Under the pieces are notes generated by a model. That model was given only the letters and a program-made list of their open reading frames with translations. It did no database searches and was not told the origin of the DNA. Below, one piece after another: positions 7,169 through 15,853 of a DNA stretch of 64,000 nt (the first letter of the stretch is position 1; the number at the start of each line of letters is the position of its first letter). Source of the stretch: Thermoanaerobaculia bacterium (GTDB lineage: Bacteria; Acidobacteriota; Thermoanaerobaculia; Multivoradales; JAIOJS01); the NCBI GenBank assembly GCA_030429235.1, contig JAUIDB010000016.1:1-64000 (forward strand). The letters run 5' to 3'. The translations under genes were made by a program, and so were the position numbers.

Positions 7169-9691
7169 ATGATCCCACCGATTGTTCTCCCTTCTCGATC
7201 CACTCGACCCGAAACCGGGCCGGTTCCCGTCGCCTCTTCGCGCCGTCGTTCTTCCGCCCTCTGTTCCCCGATACTCTTCCTCCTTCTGCTTCTCGCCGCG
7301 TCCGTGGGCTTCGCCGTTCCTCCGGAACTGGGCGGTGGTTCGGTTCAGGGGCAGGTGATCACGTCCGACGGCGAGGTCGTGCACGACGCTCGGGTCGAAC
7401 TGCTCGACATCCACCGCCGCACCGAGGTCGATGACGAGGGACGGTTCTCCTTCGATCACGTACCGCCCGGGCGTCACCTGCTGTACGTCGACAGTCTGCG
7501 GTTTGGTACCACCGCGGTCGAGTTCGACCTGGCCGAGGGTCAGGATCTCCAACTCGATGTCGGCGACAGGCTCACCATCCATCGCGACTCGATCGTCGTG
7601 TCGGCCGCAGCCACTGCGCGCGACCGTTTCGAGGTTGCGAGCGCCACCGACGTGCTCTCGTCCGAAGAACTGTCGCGCCGCGCCGAGGGGACCCTGGGAG
7701 CAACGCTGGCCGGTCGCGCCGGGGTGAGCGAAACCGGCTTTTCGGCGGGCGCCAGTCGCCCCGTGATTCGAGGCCTTTCGGGCGATCGGATTCGGATGCT
7801 GGAGGACGGAGTTGGAACCGGTGACGCTTCCGAAATCAGTCCGGACCACGCCGTGGCGGCCGCTCCACTGACCGCCGAGCGGATCGAGATCCTGCGGGGC
7901 CCTGCCACCTTGCTCTACGGTTCGAACGCCATCGGGGGAGTGGTCAACGTGATCGACGAACAGATTCCCTCGCACCAGATGCAGACGCCGCTCACGGGTA
8001 CGGTGGATCTCAAGGCCGGGTCGGCCGACGACGAGCGCTCGGCCAGCGTTTCGCTGGGCGGTGGCACGGAGCGCTGGGCCTGGCGCTTGAGTGCGCTCGG
8101 CCGCGAGAGCCGGGACTACGAGATTCCCGGTGGCGCTCGCATCGAGGGAGATCACGAGGACGAGCACGACCACGAGGACGAGCACGACGAGCATGAAGAG
8201 GAGCACGAAGACGACCACGAGGACGATCACGACGAGGACAACGACTTTGGAGAGCTGCCGAACAGCAGCACCTCCGCCGAGCAGTTCGGCTTGGGCGCGA
8301 CCTACTTCTTCGGCGAACACGGGGAGGCGGGCTACATCGGAGCTTCGGTGCGTCGCCTCGATTCGGACTACGGAATCCCCTTGGGCGCCCACTCTCACGG
8401 TGACGACGATCATCACGATGACGAAGACGAGCATCATGACGATGAGGACGAGCACCATGATGACGAGGACGAACACGACGAAGACGAACACGACGACGAG
8501 GAAGAGCACGGCCACGAAGAGGCGGTGACCATCGATCTCGAGCGCACTCGGTACGACATCGAGGGTGCCATCACCGCGCCGTTCGGTTGGTTTGATGGCG
8601 CCAAGCTCCGGCTGGGTGTCACCGACTACACCCACCAGGAGCTGGAAGGGGAAGAGATCGGCACCACCTTCCAGAACGAAGCCTGGGAAGGCCGGTTCGA
8701 GCTCGTGCAAACGCCGCGCGGACGCTGGTCGGGAGCCATGGGCGTCCAGGTCGGAGAGCGTGACTTCAGGGCGGACGGCGAAGAAGCCTTCGTACCTCCC
8801 ACGGTGACCGAATCGCTGGCCCTCTTCGCCTACGAAGAACTCGACCTGGGAACGGTCAGCCTCGAGTTTGGTGGTCGTTGGGATCGTCGCCAGGTAGACG
8901 TCGAGGCGGCGGGCCTGCGGAACCGGAGTTTCGACGGCGCCAGCGGATCGCTGGGGCTGGTATGGCGTCCCGGGGACTCGGCCCTCGGTATCTCGCTCGC
9001 CCAGTCTCGCAAGTTCCCCTCGGCCGAGGAGCTCTACTCCTTCGGACCGCACGTCGCCACCGCCACCTTCGAGGTGGGAAACCAGGCGCTCCGCCCCGAA
9101 ACCTCGACGGGCCTCGATCTCTTCTACCGCTATCGGTCGGAGGGTTTCCGGTTCGAGGTGACTCTCTTCGGAAACGACTTCGACGACTACATCTACGCGG
9201 CCTTCACTGGCGAGGAAGAGGATGGATTCGAGGTGGTCGAGTACCGCCAGCAGGGTGCGGAGTTCTACGGCGGGGAGGTCGAGCTGGGGCTCGAGTTGAT
9301 CGACCGTGGCGCCTGGCATGTCGATGTCGACCTGCTGGGTGACGTGGTCCGAGCCCGTCTCGCGGACGACTCGTTCGTGCCGCGCTTGCCGCCGATGAGT
9401 TGGACGGCGGGGCTCGACCTCAAGCGGGGGGATTTCACGGCTCGGGGCGAAGTGCGGTGGACGGATTCCGCCACCTCGCGCCTGGCCGTGAACGAGACCC
9501 CCACGGCGAGTTCGACGGTGGTGAACGCCTTCCTCGGCTACCGTTTCCTCACCGATCACCTGGTGTATGACCTGTTGCTGCGGGGTACCAACTTGACCGA
9601 CGAGGAGGTGCGCCTGCACACCTCGTACCTCAAGGACCTGGCGCCGGCCCGGGGTCGAAACCTGGCCCTGTCGCTGCGTCTCTCCTTCTGA
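7169..9691 (+). CDS. TonB-dependent outer-membrane receptor with His/Asp-rich loops
   Basis: A protein of 840 aa. The export signal is preceded by an unusually long 30-residue N-region (hydrophobic core about 31-50). Residues about 55-125 form a carboxypeptidase-regulatory-like beta domain. A plug domain follows (about 150-270, with VIRGLSGDRIRMLEDGV and ERIEILRGPATLLYGSNAIGGVVNVI), then the beta-barrel, ending in the aromatic LSLRLSF. Two loops are almost pure His/Asp/Glu: about 326-361 and about 408-451. The second holds three tandem HHDDEDE units. The layout resembles ZnuD-type zinc receptors, so zinc or a similar cation is the likeliest substrate, taken up with TonB energy. No TonB or inner-membrane transporter is nearby. 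Confidence 0.85.
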   Translation: MIPPIVLPSRSTRPETGPVPVASSRRRSSALCSPILFLLLLLAASVGFAVPPELGGGSVQGQVITSDGEVVHDARVELLDIHRRTEVDDEGRFSFDHVPPGRHLLYVDSLRFGTTAVEFDLAEGQDLQLDVGDRLTIHRDSIVVSAAATARDRFEVASATDVLSSEELSRRAEGTLGATLAGRAGVSETGFSAGASRPVIRGLSGDRIRMLEDGVGTGDASEISPDHAVAAAPLTAERIEILRGPATLLYGSNAIGGVVNVIDEQIPSHQMQTPLTGTVDLKAGSADDERSASVSLGGGTERWAWRLSALGRESRDYEIPGGARIEGDHEDEHDHEDEHDEHEEEHEDDHEDDHDEDNDFGELPNSSTSAEQFGLGATYFFGEHGEAGYIGASVRRLDSDYGIPLGAHSHGDDDHHDDEDEHHDDEDEHHDDEDEHDEDEHDDEEEHGHEEAVTIDLERTRYDIEGAITAPFGWFDGAKLRLGVTDYTHQELEGEEIGTTFQNEAWEGRFELVQTPRGRWSGAMGVQVGERDFRADGEEAFVPPTVTESLALFAYEELDLGTVSLEFGGRWDRRQVDVEAAGLRNRSFDGASGSLGLVWRPGDSALGISLAQSRKFPSAEELYSFGPHVATATFEVGNQALRPETSTGLDLFYRYRSEGFRFEVTLFGNDFDDYIYAAFTGEEEDGFEVVEYRQQGAEFYGGEVELGLELIDRGAWHVDVDLLGDVVRARLADDSFVPRLPPMSWTAGLDLKRGDFTARGEVRWTDSATSRLAVNETPTASSTVVNAFLGYRFLTDHLVYDLLLRGTNLTDEEVRLHTSYLKDLAPARGRNLALSLRLSF

Positions 9692-9737
9692 GGGTTTCCG
9701 CGCGCCGGCCCGGCTGGACCGGAGTCGGCGCGCGGGT

Positions 9738-9749
9738 TACCCTCCACGG
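9738..9749 (+). promoter_or_regulatory. Leaderless-type -10 element of the GT-C gene
   Basis: TACCCT (9738-9743) is followed by 6 nt and then the GTG start at 9750. A weak hexamer, but the spacing is the same as at other genes here. Confidence 0.4.
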
Positions 9750-11075
9750 GTGACGCGTCGCCAGCTCCTGTGCCTCCTCGGCTCCCTCGGGGCCCTGGCG
9801 CTGTACGCCCTGCTGGCGTGGATCGAGTATCGGCCCGAACCGCGCGGTCTGCTGGGCGACGAGGTCTGGTACTGGGAGGTGGCGACGGGCGAGGAACTGT
9901 CCGCCACGGTCGACGGGGTTCCGGACCTCCTGTGGCCACCGGGCTACTCCTGGTTCCTGGCCACCCTCGCGTCCACCGCTGCCGAACGCTGTCGGGTTCA
10001 GCTGGCGCAGGCGGTCTTGCTGGTGACGACCGCCTTCCTCTGGCGGCTGCTGTGGTTGCGTTGGGTGGGCACCCGAGCCGGAGGTTGGTGCCTCTTCTTC
10101 CTCCTCCTGCTCTACCCGGTGCTACCGGCCTACACCTTCTACTTCTGGCCCGAGATCACGCATCTCTTCCTCGCCACCCTGGCGGTGTGGATCGTAGTGG
10201 CCCGCCGCGACGCGGGGCGTTGGCTGTTGCTTCTCGGCCTCGTCCTCGGCGCCGCCCGGTTGACCAAGGCGCTGCTGGGGCCGTTTCTGCTGGTCTTTCT
10301 GCTGCCCCTGCTTCTCGACGGCAGTTGGCGTCGCCGGTCGGCGCGAGTTGCGGTCGTGTTGGCGGCCTACCTCGCCATCACCGTACCTGTCGCCGTTCAC
10401 CACGGGCGCGTCCACGGGGTGTACGCGGTCTCGGACTCGTTCCACTTCAACCTCTGGGGAGGTCTACTCGATCAATCGCGTCGCAACTACGATGGTGGAG
10501 TGGTCCAGACCCTGTACGCCTACTACCGCGGAATCGAGGGAGACTGGAACGAGCGCCGTGCCTACCTCGAGGCCTCGGTCGAGGATGTGATCGCCACCAA
10601 GGGCTGGAGGACCATCGTCGTGGAGCGACTCGACGTGCAGTACTTCCGGCTCTTCGATCGAGTCTCGTTGCTCGGCGACATGCTGCCAGGAGGGGCCGCG
10701 GAGCGTTTTGACGGTGGGTACCGCGACCCACCGGGGTGGGTCGCCCGATTCCTGCGGCGCTGGTCCTATCTGCTCTACGGTTCGATTCTCCTAGGTTCGG
10801 TCCTGGGCCTGATCGTCGGACCCTGGCGCCGAAGTCCCTGGATGTGGGGGATGGCGGCGTTCGTCGGCTACAACCTCGCGCTTTTCCTGCTGCTGCACGT
10901 CAAGAGCCGGTACCGCGTCCAGATCCTGCCCATCCTGATGTTCTGGTGCGTGATGGGAGCCAACTGGGGGCTCGATCGAGGGCGGGTCTGGCCCCCTCGC
11001 TGGCGTTGGGTCGCGGGAGGCCTGGCGGCCCTAGTCTTGTGCTACCTCGCCTTCGGGCGTGGGCTGCTGTTCTGA
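9750..11075 (+). CDS. GT-C fold membrane glycosyltransferase (PMT/ArnT-like)
   Basis: A protein of 441 aa from a GTG start, with about ten hydrophobic segments (first at 5-25, last at 418-437). The first extracytoplasmic loop carries LLGDEVWYWEVA, the acidic motif that marks GT-C enzymes of the dolichol-phosphate-mannose/ArnT superfamily. These use polyprenyl-phosphate sugars to glycosylate proteins or lipids on the periplasmic face. It is shorter than full PMT enzymes and has no soluble C-terminal domain. Its last 45 nt overlap the convergent DUF2961 gene. Donor and acceptor are unknown. Confidence 0.7.
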   Translation: MTRRQLLCLLGSLGALALYALLAWIEYRPEPRGLLGDEVWYWEVATGEELSATVDGVPDLLWPPGYSWFLATLASTAAERCRVQLAQAVLLVTTAFLWRLLWLRWVGTRAGGWCLFFLLLLYPVLPAYTFYFWPEITHLFLATLAVWIVVARRDAGRWLLLLGLVLGAARLTKALLGPFLLVFLLPLLLDGSWRRRSARVAVVLAAYLAITVPVAVHHGRVHGVYAVSDSFHFNLWGGLLDQSRRNYDGGVVQTLYAYYRGIEGDWNERRAYLEASVEDVIATKGWRTIVVERLDVQYFRLFDRVSLLGDMLPGGAAERFDGGYRDPPGWVARFLRRWSYLLYGSILLGSVLGLIVGPWRRSPWMWGMAAFVGYNLALFLLLHVKSRYRVQILPILMFWCVMGANWGLDRGRVWPPRWRWVAGGLAALVLCYLAFGRGLLF

Positions 11076-12548
11076 CGGGCGGTAGTAGTAGGCGACCGAG
11101 CGGGCGATGAGGGCGAGATCTCCGGTCGGGCCGGCCTCGAGTTCGGCTCGGATCGAGCGTTCGAAGGAGATGGCATCGCCGAGCATGAGACGGTAGGCCA
11201 GGGTTCGTGGTGATCGAGGCCGAGGCTGGTCGAAGGGGGCGCCGTGCAGGGCGAGACCAAACGGGCCCTGGTCGAAGTAGAAGCCCGCATTGAAGATGTC
11301 CTCGGTTCCAGTACCGTGCAGGGTGGGCTTCGAGTCGCCGTCGAGGTAGATGCGGTCGTCGCCCTCCAGGTACTGGCGGGATCCGCTCGATCCGAGCCAA
11401 CTCGCGAGTCCCACCCATTTGCCGGCGTGATCGACCCGCAGGAAGGGGTGGGGACGGCCGATCACCGCCCCGTCACTGGTGGCGAGCTGCGCCCCGAAGA
11501 GGCCGCGCCCCTCGGGCGGAGGATCGTCCCGTACGAAGAGCGTCACCCGTCCCTCGGGGAGCGGCTCGGGGCTTTTCAGCGCGAGCCGAGCCGAGGAGAA
11601 GAAGGGCATGGGGAAGAAGCTGTACAGGCGGTTCTGGGCGTCGACCCCGATGAGCAGTGAACGCGTTCCGGCGTCGCCCTGGGGCCCCTGGCCAAACAGG
11701 TCGGCCAGGACCACGTCGACGGTGGTCTGTTCGTCGAAGGTGGCCACCAGCGACGTCGTCTTCCAGGCGGAGCGCGGAAGGTCGAGCACCAGACCCGTGA
11801 TCTCGCCGGCTCCTCGGAGGTTCAGCAACTGTCCGTTGCTGGCCGATAGCGAGCGTTCGACCCTCCGACCTTGCTGCGGCACCGGGCGGGGGTGAGATCC
11901 GCGCAGGCTGAGCAGGCGCCGCAGTTCGGAGAGGTCTTCGTCACCCCGGAACGACGTCACGGCGCCGTCGGAGGTGAGGAGCTGGTAATTGAACTGGAAC
12001 CAGAGATTGGCCTCGGCGCTCTCTTCCAGGGTCACCTTACAGTGCTGTGCGAAAGGGATCGGTACGTAGCTGAAGTTGCCGCCACTCGATCGATCGCGGT
12101 CGCCGACCAGGGGGAGTGTGAACGGAGGGCTCGAACCGTCGAACAGGCTGGGCAGGGGGCCTTCGAAAATCGGCTGTTGGGCATGATCGAGGTAGATCCG
12201 GATCGTGGCTCCGGGATCGAGCGGCTGGGAGACTCCCTCACCGCTGGTCATCCAGATGCGAGTGATGACTCCGGGACCCTCGGACTCGAACAGCACCCCT
12301 TCGTCACCCTCGAGTCGGAGGAAACGGGAGGAGGTGGGCGAGTGCCGATCGAAGCGGCAGCCATCCGGACAGTAGCTGGATCGGAGTCCACTCTGCGCCG
12401 TGGTCTCGAGATCGGCCAACTGGGACAGGTCGCTCCAGTAGTCCCAGGGAACGGCGGCCCGGGCGACCGTCTCGGTGGCCTGGAGCCCTCCGCCGCTTCC
12501 CAGAGTGACGAGCAGCAGGGATCCGACGAGGGCAAACGGTCGCAACAT
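11031..12548 (-). CDS. DUF2961 / GH172-type secreted glycoside hydrolase
   Basis: A protein of 505 aa with an N-terminal signal peptide (hydrophobic 5-25). It follows the DUF2961 family from end to end: an early GPGVITRIWMTS, then IRIYLD, a central block VTLFVRDDP, and the hallmark HGTGTEDIFNAGFYFDQGPFG near residue 420. DUF2961 proteins form glycoside hydrolase family 172, which includes fructofuranosidase- and arabinofuranosidase-type enzymes acting on furanose sugars. The substrate here is not known. Convergent overlap with the GT-C gene at its 3' end. Confidence 0.8.
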   Translation of the reverse strand: MLRPFALVGSLLLVTLGSGGGLQATETVARAAVPWDYWSDLSQLADLETTAQSGLRSSYCPDGCRFDRHSPTSSRFLRLEGDEGVLFESEGPGVITRIWMTSGEGVSQPLDPGATIRIYLDHAQQPIFEGPLPSLFDGSSPPFTLPLVGDRDRSSGGNFSYVPIPFAQHCKVTLEESAEANLWFQFNYQLLTSDGAVTSFRGDEDLSELRRLLSLRGSHPRPVPQQGRRVERSLSASNGQLLNLRGAGEITGLVLDLPRSAWKTTSLVATFDEQTTVDVVLADLFGQGPQGDAGTRSLLIGVDAQNRLYSFFPMPFFSSARLALKSPEPLPEGRVTLFVRDDPPPEGRGLFGAQLATSDGAVIGRPHPFLRVDHAGKWVGLASWLGSSGSRQYLEGDDRIYLDGDSKPTLHGTGTEDIFNAGFYFDQGPFGLALHGAPFDQPRPRSPRTLAYRLMLGDAISFERSIRAELEAGPTGDLALIARSVAYYYRPSEQQPTPEGEVAQD

Positions 12549-12560
12549 GGCACCAGTCTA
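12549..12560 (-). promoter_or_regulatory. Leaderless-type -10 element of the DUF2961 gene
   Basis: On the reverse strand TAGACT (12560-12555) is followed by 6 nt and then ATG at 12548. The hexamer is the same as at thpR. Confidence 0.5.
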
Positions 12561-12701
12561 GTGGACGCCGAGGGCACCCGAAACCCATCCGTCTGCCGGC
12601 CTCCTCCCTCGAGCCTACGGTGCGACTGCGCCCTGTCGCGAGATTCTTGGTCGGCGGCGGGTAGGCAGCCTGCCCCGGCTCTGGGGAAGCCCGAATCACG
12701 G

Positions 12702-12715
12702 TATAGTCGAGGGCC
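12702..12715 (+). promoter_or_regulatory. -10 element of the C25 peptidase gene
   Basis: TATAGT (12702-12707) lies 8 nt before ATG 12716, so the transcript would have almost no leader. No ribosome site is visible. Confidence 0.45.
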
Positions 12716-15262
12716 ATGTTGCGTCCTGCGAGCTGTTCCGCTCTCCTCACCCTGGCCCTGGTTCTGCTGCCCACCGACCGGCTCGTCGGCCAGGAGGACC
12801 GCTACCGGCTCTCGGTGAGCCGCGACGCCGTCTACCAGGTCCCCTTCGAGGAGGTCGCCGGCGACCAGCGCTTCAGCGTGTCCAGTGACTGGTTGACGCT
12901 GTGGTGGGGCAACGAGGCGGTGCCGGTCTGGGTCGAGGACGGGGGCGACGGCTACTTCGGACCGGGCGATTGGGTCGAGTTTTTCGGCGAGCACCTGCCG
13001 GGCGACCACACGTATTACAACCCCCATACGCGCGACAACGTCTACTGGCTGCAACTCGATCGCGCCCGCACCTGGATGCCGCCTCGTCAGAGCCTGGGGT
13101 CGCTCGAGGGGAACCGAGTGCCCACCTTCAAGTTGCACCACGAACCCGAAGAGATCAAGGTGCGCTTCGCCGGCGGCAAGGACGGTGTGGTGCCCGACGA
13201 GTGGTACTGGTCGAAGATGACGCCGATCGATCGCGAGCCACTACTCATCCCTCTCGATCTCAGGAGTTGGCAACGCGAGCATGGCCCGGTGCGGCTGTCG
13301 ATCGCCCTGCAGGGATGGTCGAAGCCGCGCCACCACGTCGAAGGCCTCGCCGACCATCGAGTCGAGGTCTGGTGGAACGAGCAGCAACTGGCCGCCGCGG
13401 AGTGGAATGGGCACGAGCCCTACCTCCTCGAGCTGCCACCTCTGGCGCCCGAGCTGTTGACCGAGCCGCAACCCGCCATCGAGCTGCGCGTCCCCCGGCG
13501 ACAGAAGCCGGACGGCGAGGCCTGGGTCGATGTCGTGTTGCTCGATTGGATGGAGGTCGAGTTCCCGGCCGAGCCCTGGGCTTCCTCGATCGCCCGGTGG
13601 CACTTCGAGGACGGTGCGGGTGGTTCCTTTCGGCTAGACGGCGACCACCAGGGGCTGGTGCTCTACGGTGAGAAGGGGGGGCGCTTCGAGTTCGATTCGG
13701 CCACCACCGAGCTGCCCGTGCCGGAGGGTGATCGCTGGGTCTACGTGGTCGAGCCCGGGACCCAGCTGCCGGTCGAACGGCTGGAGGCAGACCAGCCCTC
13801 GAACCTGACCGAGCGCACGGCCCAGGTCGACTACCTGATGATCGCGCACGAACGGTTGATGGCGGCGGTCGAGCCCCTGGCCGAGTTCCATCGCAATCGC
13901 GGTCTCACGGTCGAGGTGGTCGACGTGCAGGACCTCTTCGACGAGTTCAATGGTGGCCGGGTGGGTCCCCAGGCGATTCGTGATTTCATCGCCGACGCCT
14001 ACCAGCGGCGCATCGACCCCTCACCTCGCTTCGTGCTTCTCGTGGGGGACGCCAGCTGGGACCCGCGGGGAGTCGAGAGTGCCGAGGACCAGGACTATTC
14101 GGACTGGACCTTCCGGGGCAGCGAGAGCCGCCCCTTCGTCAAGAACGGTAGCACCAGCTACGAGCAGCAGGCCGATCGCAATCTGGTTCCGGCCCGTCCC
14201 TTCCAGAGCTACGAGGGGCACGCCGCGGCCGACAACTGGTTCGTCTCGGTCGAGGGCGATGACTACTTCCCCGATCTGGCGATCGGACGCCTGCCCGTCA
14301 CGACCCCGCAGGAGGTCGAGGCGATCGTCGCCAAGACGATGCGCTACGTCGAAGAGTCCGAGGTTGGCCCCTGGCGGCGACAGGTTCTCTGGATCACCAA
14401 CGAACAGGCCGGAATGCAACGGTCGAGTGACCAACTGGCGGACCGTATGGCCGCACGCGGTTTCACCGACCGTCGGGTGTACCCACGGCCCGAGGAGGAG
14501 GACAACTCCCTCCATCAGGCCACACTCAAGAACGCCTTCTCCGAGGGCAACCTGTTCGTGCACTTTCTCGGCCACGGCGGTCGGTACATCTGGCGTACCG
14601 GCCCCCCGGACTTCTCCAAGGACCACGATCTCTTCACGTTGGACCACCTCGACGAACTGGCTCCGACCAACAACTTGCCGATCATCCTGAGCATGACCTG
14701 CTACTCGGCGCCCTTCGATCACCCGACCGCCGACTCGATCGGCGAGAAGTTCCTGCGGCTCGCCGACCGCGGGGCGGTCGCGGTGTTGGCAGCCTCGTGG
14801 CGCAACAGTCCGGGACGCCAGTTCTCCGAGCGGCTGTTCGAAGAGCTGACGAAACCGGACGGCACCATTGGCGAGGCGATTCAGCACGCCAAGCGGGGCA
14901 TCCGCTCCCAGGTACTGGTCGAGACCTACAACCTGCTGGGTGATCCAGCGGTGCCCGTGGCGCTTCCCGCGGCGCCCGTCGAGTTGCGCCAGGTGGAGAT
15001 CGCCGGCCAACCGGCCCTGGAGCTCGATCCCGCCGGGATGACGGGCCAGGCCCTCTTCGAGTGGCTCGACGCGGAGGGCGAGATCGTGGCCAGCCACCAG
15101 GAACCGGTAGCGGGCCTGCCCCTTCGGGTGTCGGAACCCTTGGAGACGGCGTCGGCGACCCAGGTTCGAGTCTACGCTTGGGACCCGTCCGAACGGCGGG
15201 ATGGCATCGCGCTTCTCGACCTCGACGCGACACACTTCGAAACTGCCGACCAGGGCCGCTGA
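12716..15262 (+). CDS. Gingipain-type (C25) cysteine peptidase
   Basis: A protein of 848 aa with a signal peptide (about 1-24). Residues about 25-360 form beta-rich N-terminal domains. The C25 catalytic domain covers about 370-760: VDYLMIAHERLM, FVLLVGDASWDPRG, DLAIGRLPV, then FLGHGG with catalytic H620, and LSMTCYSAPF with catalytic C662, followed by YNLLGDPAVPV. Gingipains are secreted caspase-like proteases. The C-terminal about 90 residues look like a small beta domain but show no clear type IX secretion signal. The ORF ends 32 nt before a small secreted protein that may share its transcript. Confidence 0.82.
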   Translation: MLRPASCSALLTLALVLLPTDRLVGQEDRYRLSVSRDAVYQVPFEEVAGDQRFSVSSDWLTLWWGNEAVPVWVEDGGDGYFGPGDWVEFFGEHLPGDHTYYNPHTRDNVYWLQLDRARTWMPPRQSLGSLEGNRVPTFKLHHEPEEIKVRFAGGKDGVVPDEWYWSKMTPIDREPLLIPLDLRSWQREHGPVRLSIALQGWSKPRHHVEGLADHRVEVWWNEQQLAAAEWNGHEPYLLELPPLAPELLTEPQPAIELRVPRRQKPDGEAWVDVVLLDWMEVEFPAEPWASSIARWHFEDGAGGSFRLDGDHQGLVLYGEKGGRFEFDSATTELPVPEGDRWVYVVEPGTQLPVERLEADQPSNLTERTAQVDYLMIAHERLMAAVEPLAEFHRNRGLTVEVVDVQDLFDEFNGGRVGPQAIRDFIADAYQRRIDPSPRFVLLVGDASWDPRGVESAEDQDYSDWTFRGSESRPFVKNGSTSYEQQADRNLVPARPFQSYEGHAAADNWFVSVEGDDYFPDLAIGRLPVTTPQEVEAIVAKTMRYVEESEVGPWRRQVLWITNEQAGMQRSSDQLADRMAARGFTDRRVYPRPEEEDNSLHQATLKNAFSEGNLFVHFLGHGGRYIWRTGPPDFSKDHDLFTLDHLDELAPTNNLPIILSMTCYSAPFDHPTADSIGEKFLRLADRGAVAVLAASWRNSPGRQFSERLFEELTKPDGTIGEAIQHAKRGIRSQVLVETYNLLGDPAVPVALPAAPVELRQVEIAGQPALELDPAGMTGQALFEWLDAEGEIVASHQEPVAGLPLRVSEPLETASATQVRVYAWDPSERRDGIALLDLDATHFETADQGR

Positions 15263-15294
15263 GCCCACTGGTCGAAACCAGGGAGCCGAGCCGC

Positions 15295-15801
15295 ATGCAC
15301 CGATTGTCCCTCCGTTCGCCGATCCGATCTTCCTTCCTCCTCGTGGCGCTCTCGTGGGCGCTGGTTCCGGCGCTGCTCGGGGCCGACGAAGAGGAATCCC
15401 TGGCCAATACCTTGAAGTGGTCGACGGCGAGCGAGGTCGACAACTTCGGCTACGACGTGTACCGCTCCGAGAGTGAGGAGGGTCCCTTCGAACGCATCAC
15501 CGAGGATCCGATTCCCGGTGCGGGAACGACCGACGAGCCGAGTCGCTATGAGTTCGCCGACTCCGCCATCGACCCTTCCCGCGACTACTACTACTACGTC
15601 GAGAGTATCGCGCTGGACGGAACGCGGGAGATCTTCACTCCGGTGATCCGGGCCAAGGCCAAGCGACCGGTGGTGGTGGAGGAAGAAGCCGCGGAGGTAG
15701 AGGAGTCGACGGGTGAGTTGGCCGAGGCGGAAGAGACGAACGAAGAGTCCGGGGAGAGCGAGGCTCGCGAGGGGGCGGCGGAGGAACCGAACGCCTCCTA
15801 G
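15295..15801 (+). CDS. Small secreted FN3-like protein with acidic tail
   Basis: A protein of 168 aa. A signal peptide (about 1-29) leads into a single fibronectin-III-like fold (about 35-115): NTLKWSTASEVDNFGYDVYRS, then YYYYVESIALDG, the pattern seen in secreted FN3 modules. The C-terminal 50 residues are almost all Glu, Ala and Ser. A GGGAG ribosome site lies before the ATG at 15295. It could be a partner or substrate of the C25 peptidase upstream, but only position supports that. Confidence 0.65.
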   Translation: MHRLSLRSPIRSSFLLVALSWALVPALLGADEEESLANTLKWSTASEVDNFGYDVYRSESEEGPFERITEDPIPGAGTTDEPSRYEFADSAIDPSRDYYYYVESIALDGTREIFTPVIRAKAKRPVVVEEEAAEVEESTGELAEAEETNEESGESEAREGAAEEPNAS

Positions 15802-15853
15802 CTCGAGAGTACGGTTTCGCCTGCTCTGTCCCCGGTGAGTCCAGTGTCGGTGG

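Noticed and set aside
7154-9619. Long reverse-strand frame with runs of Val, Leu and Ile
   Set aside because: It is the antisense of the receptor gene; the hydrophobic runs come from the His/Asp/Glu repeat codons read backwards.
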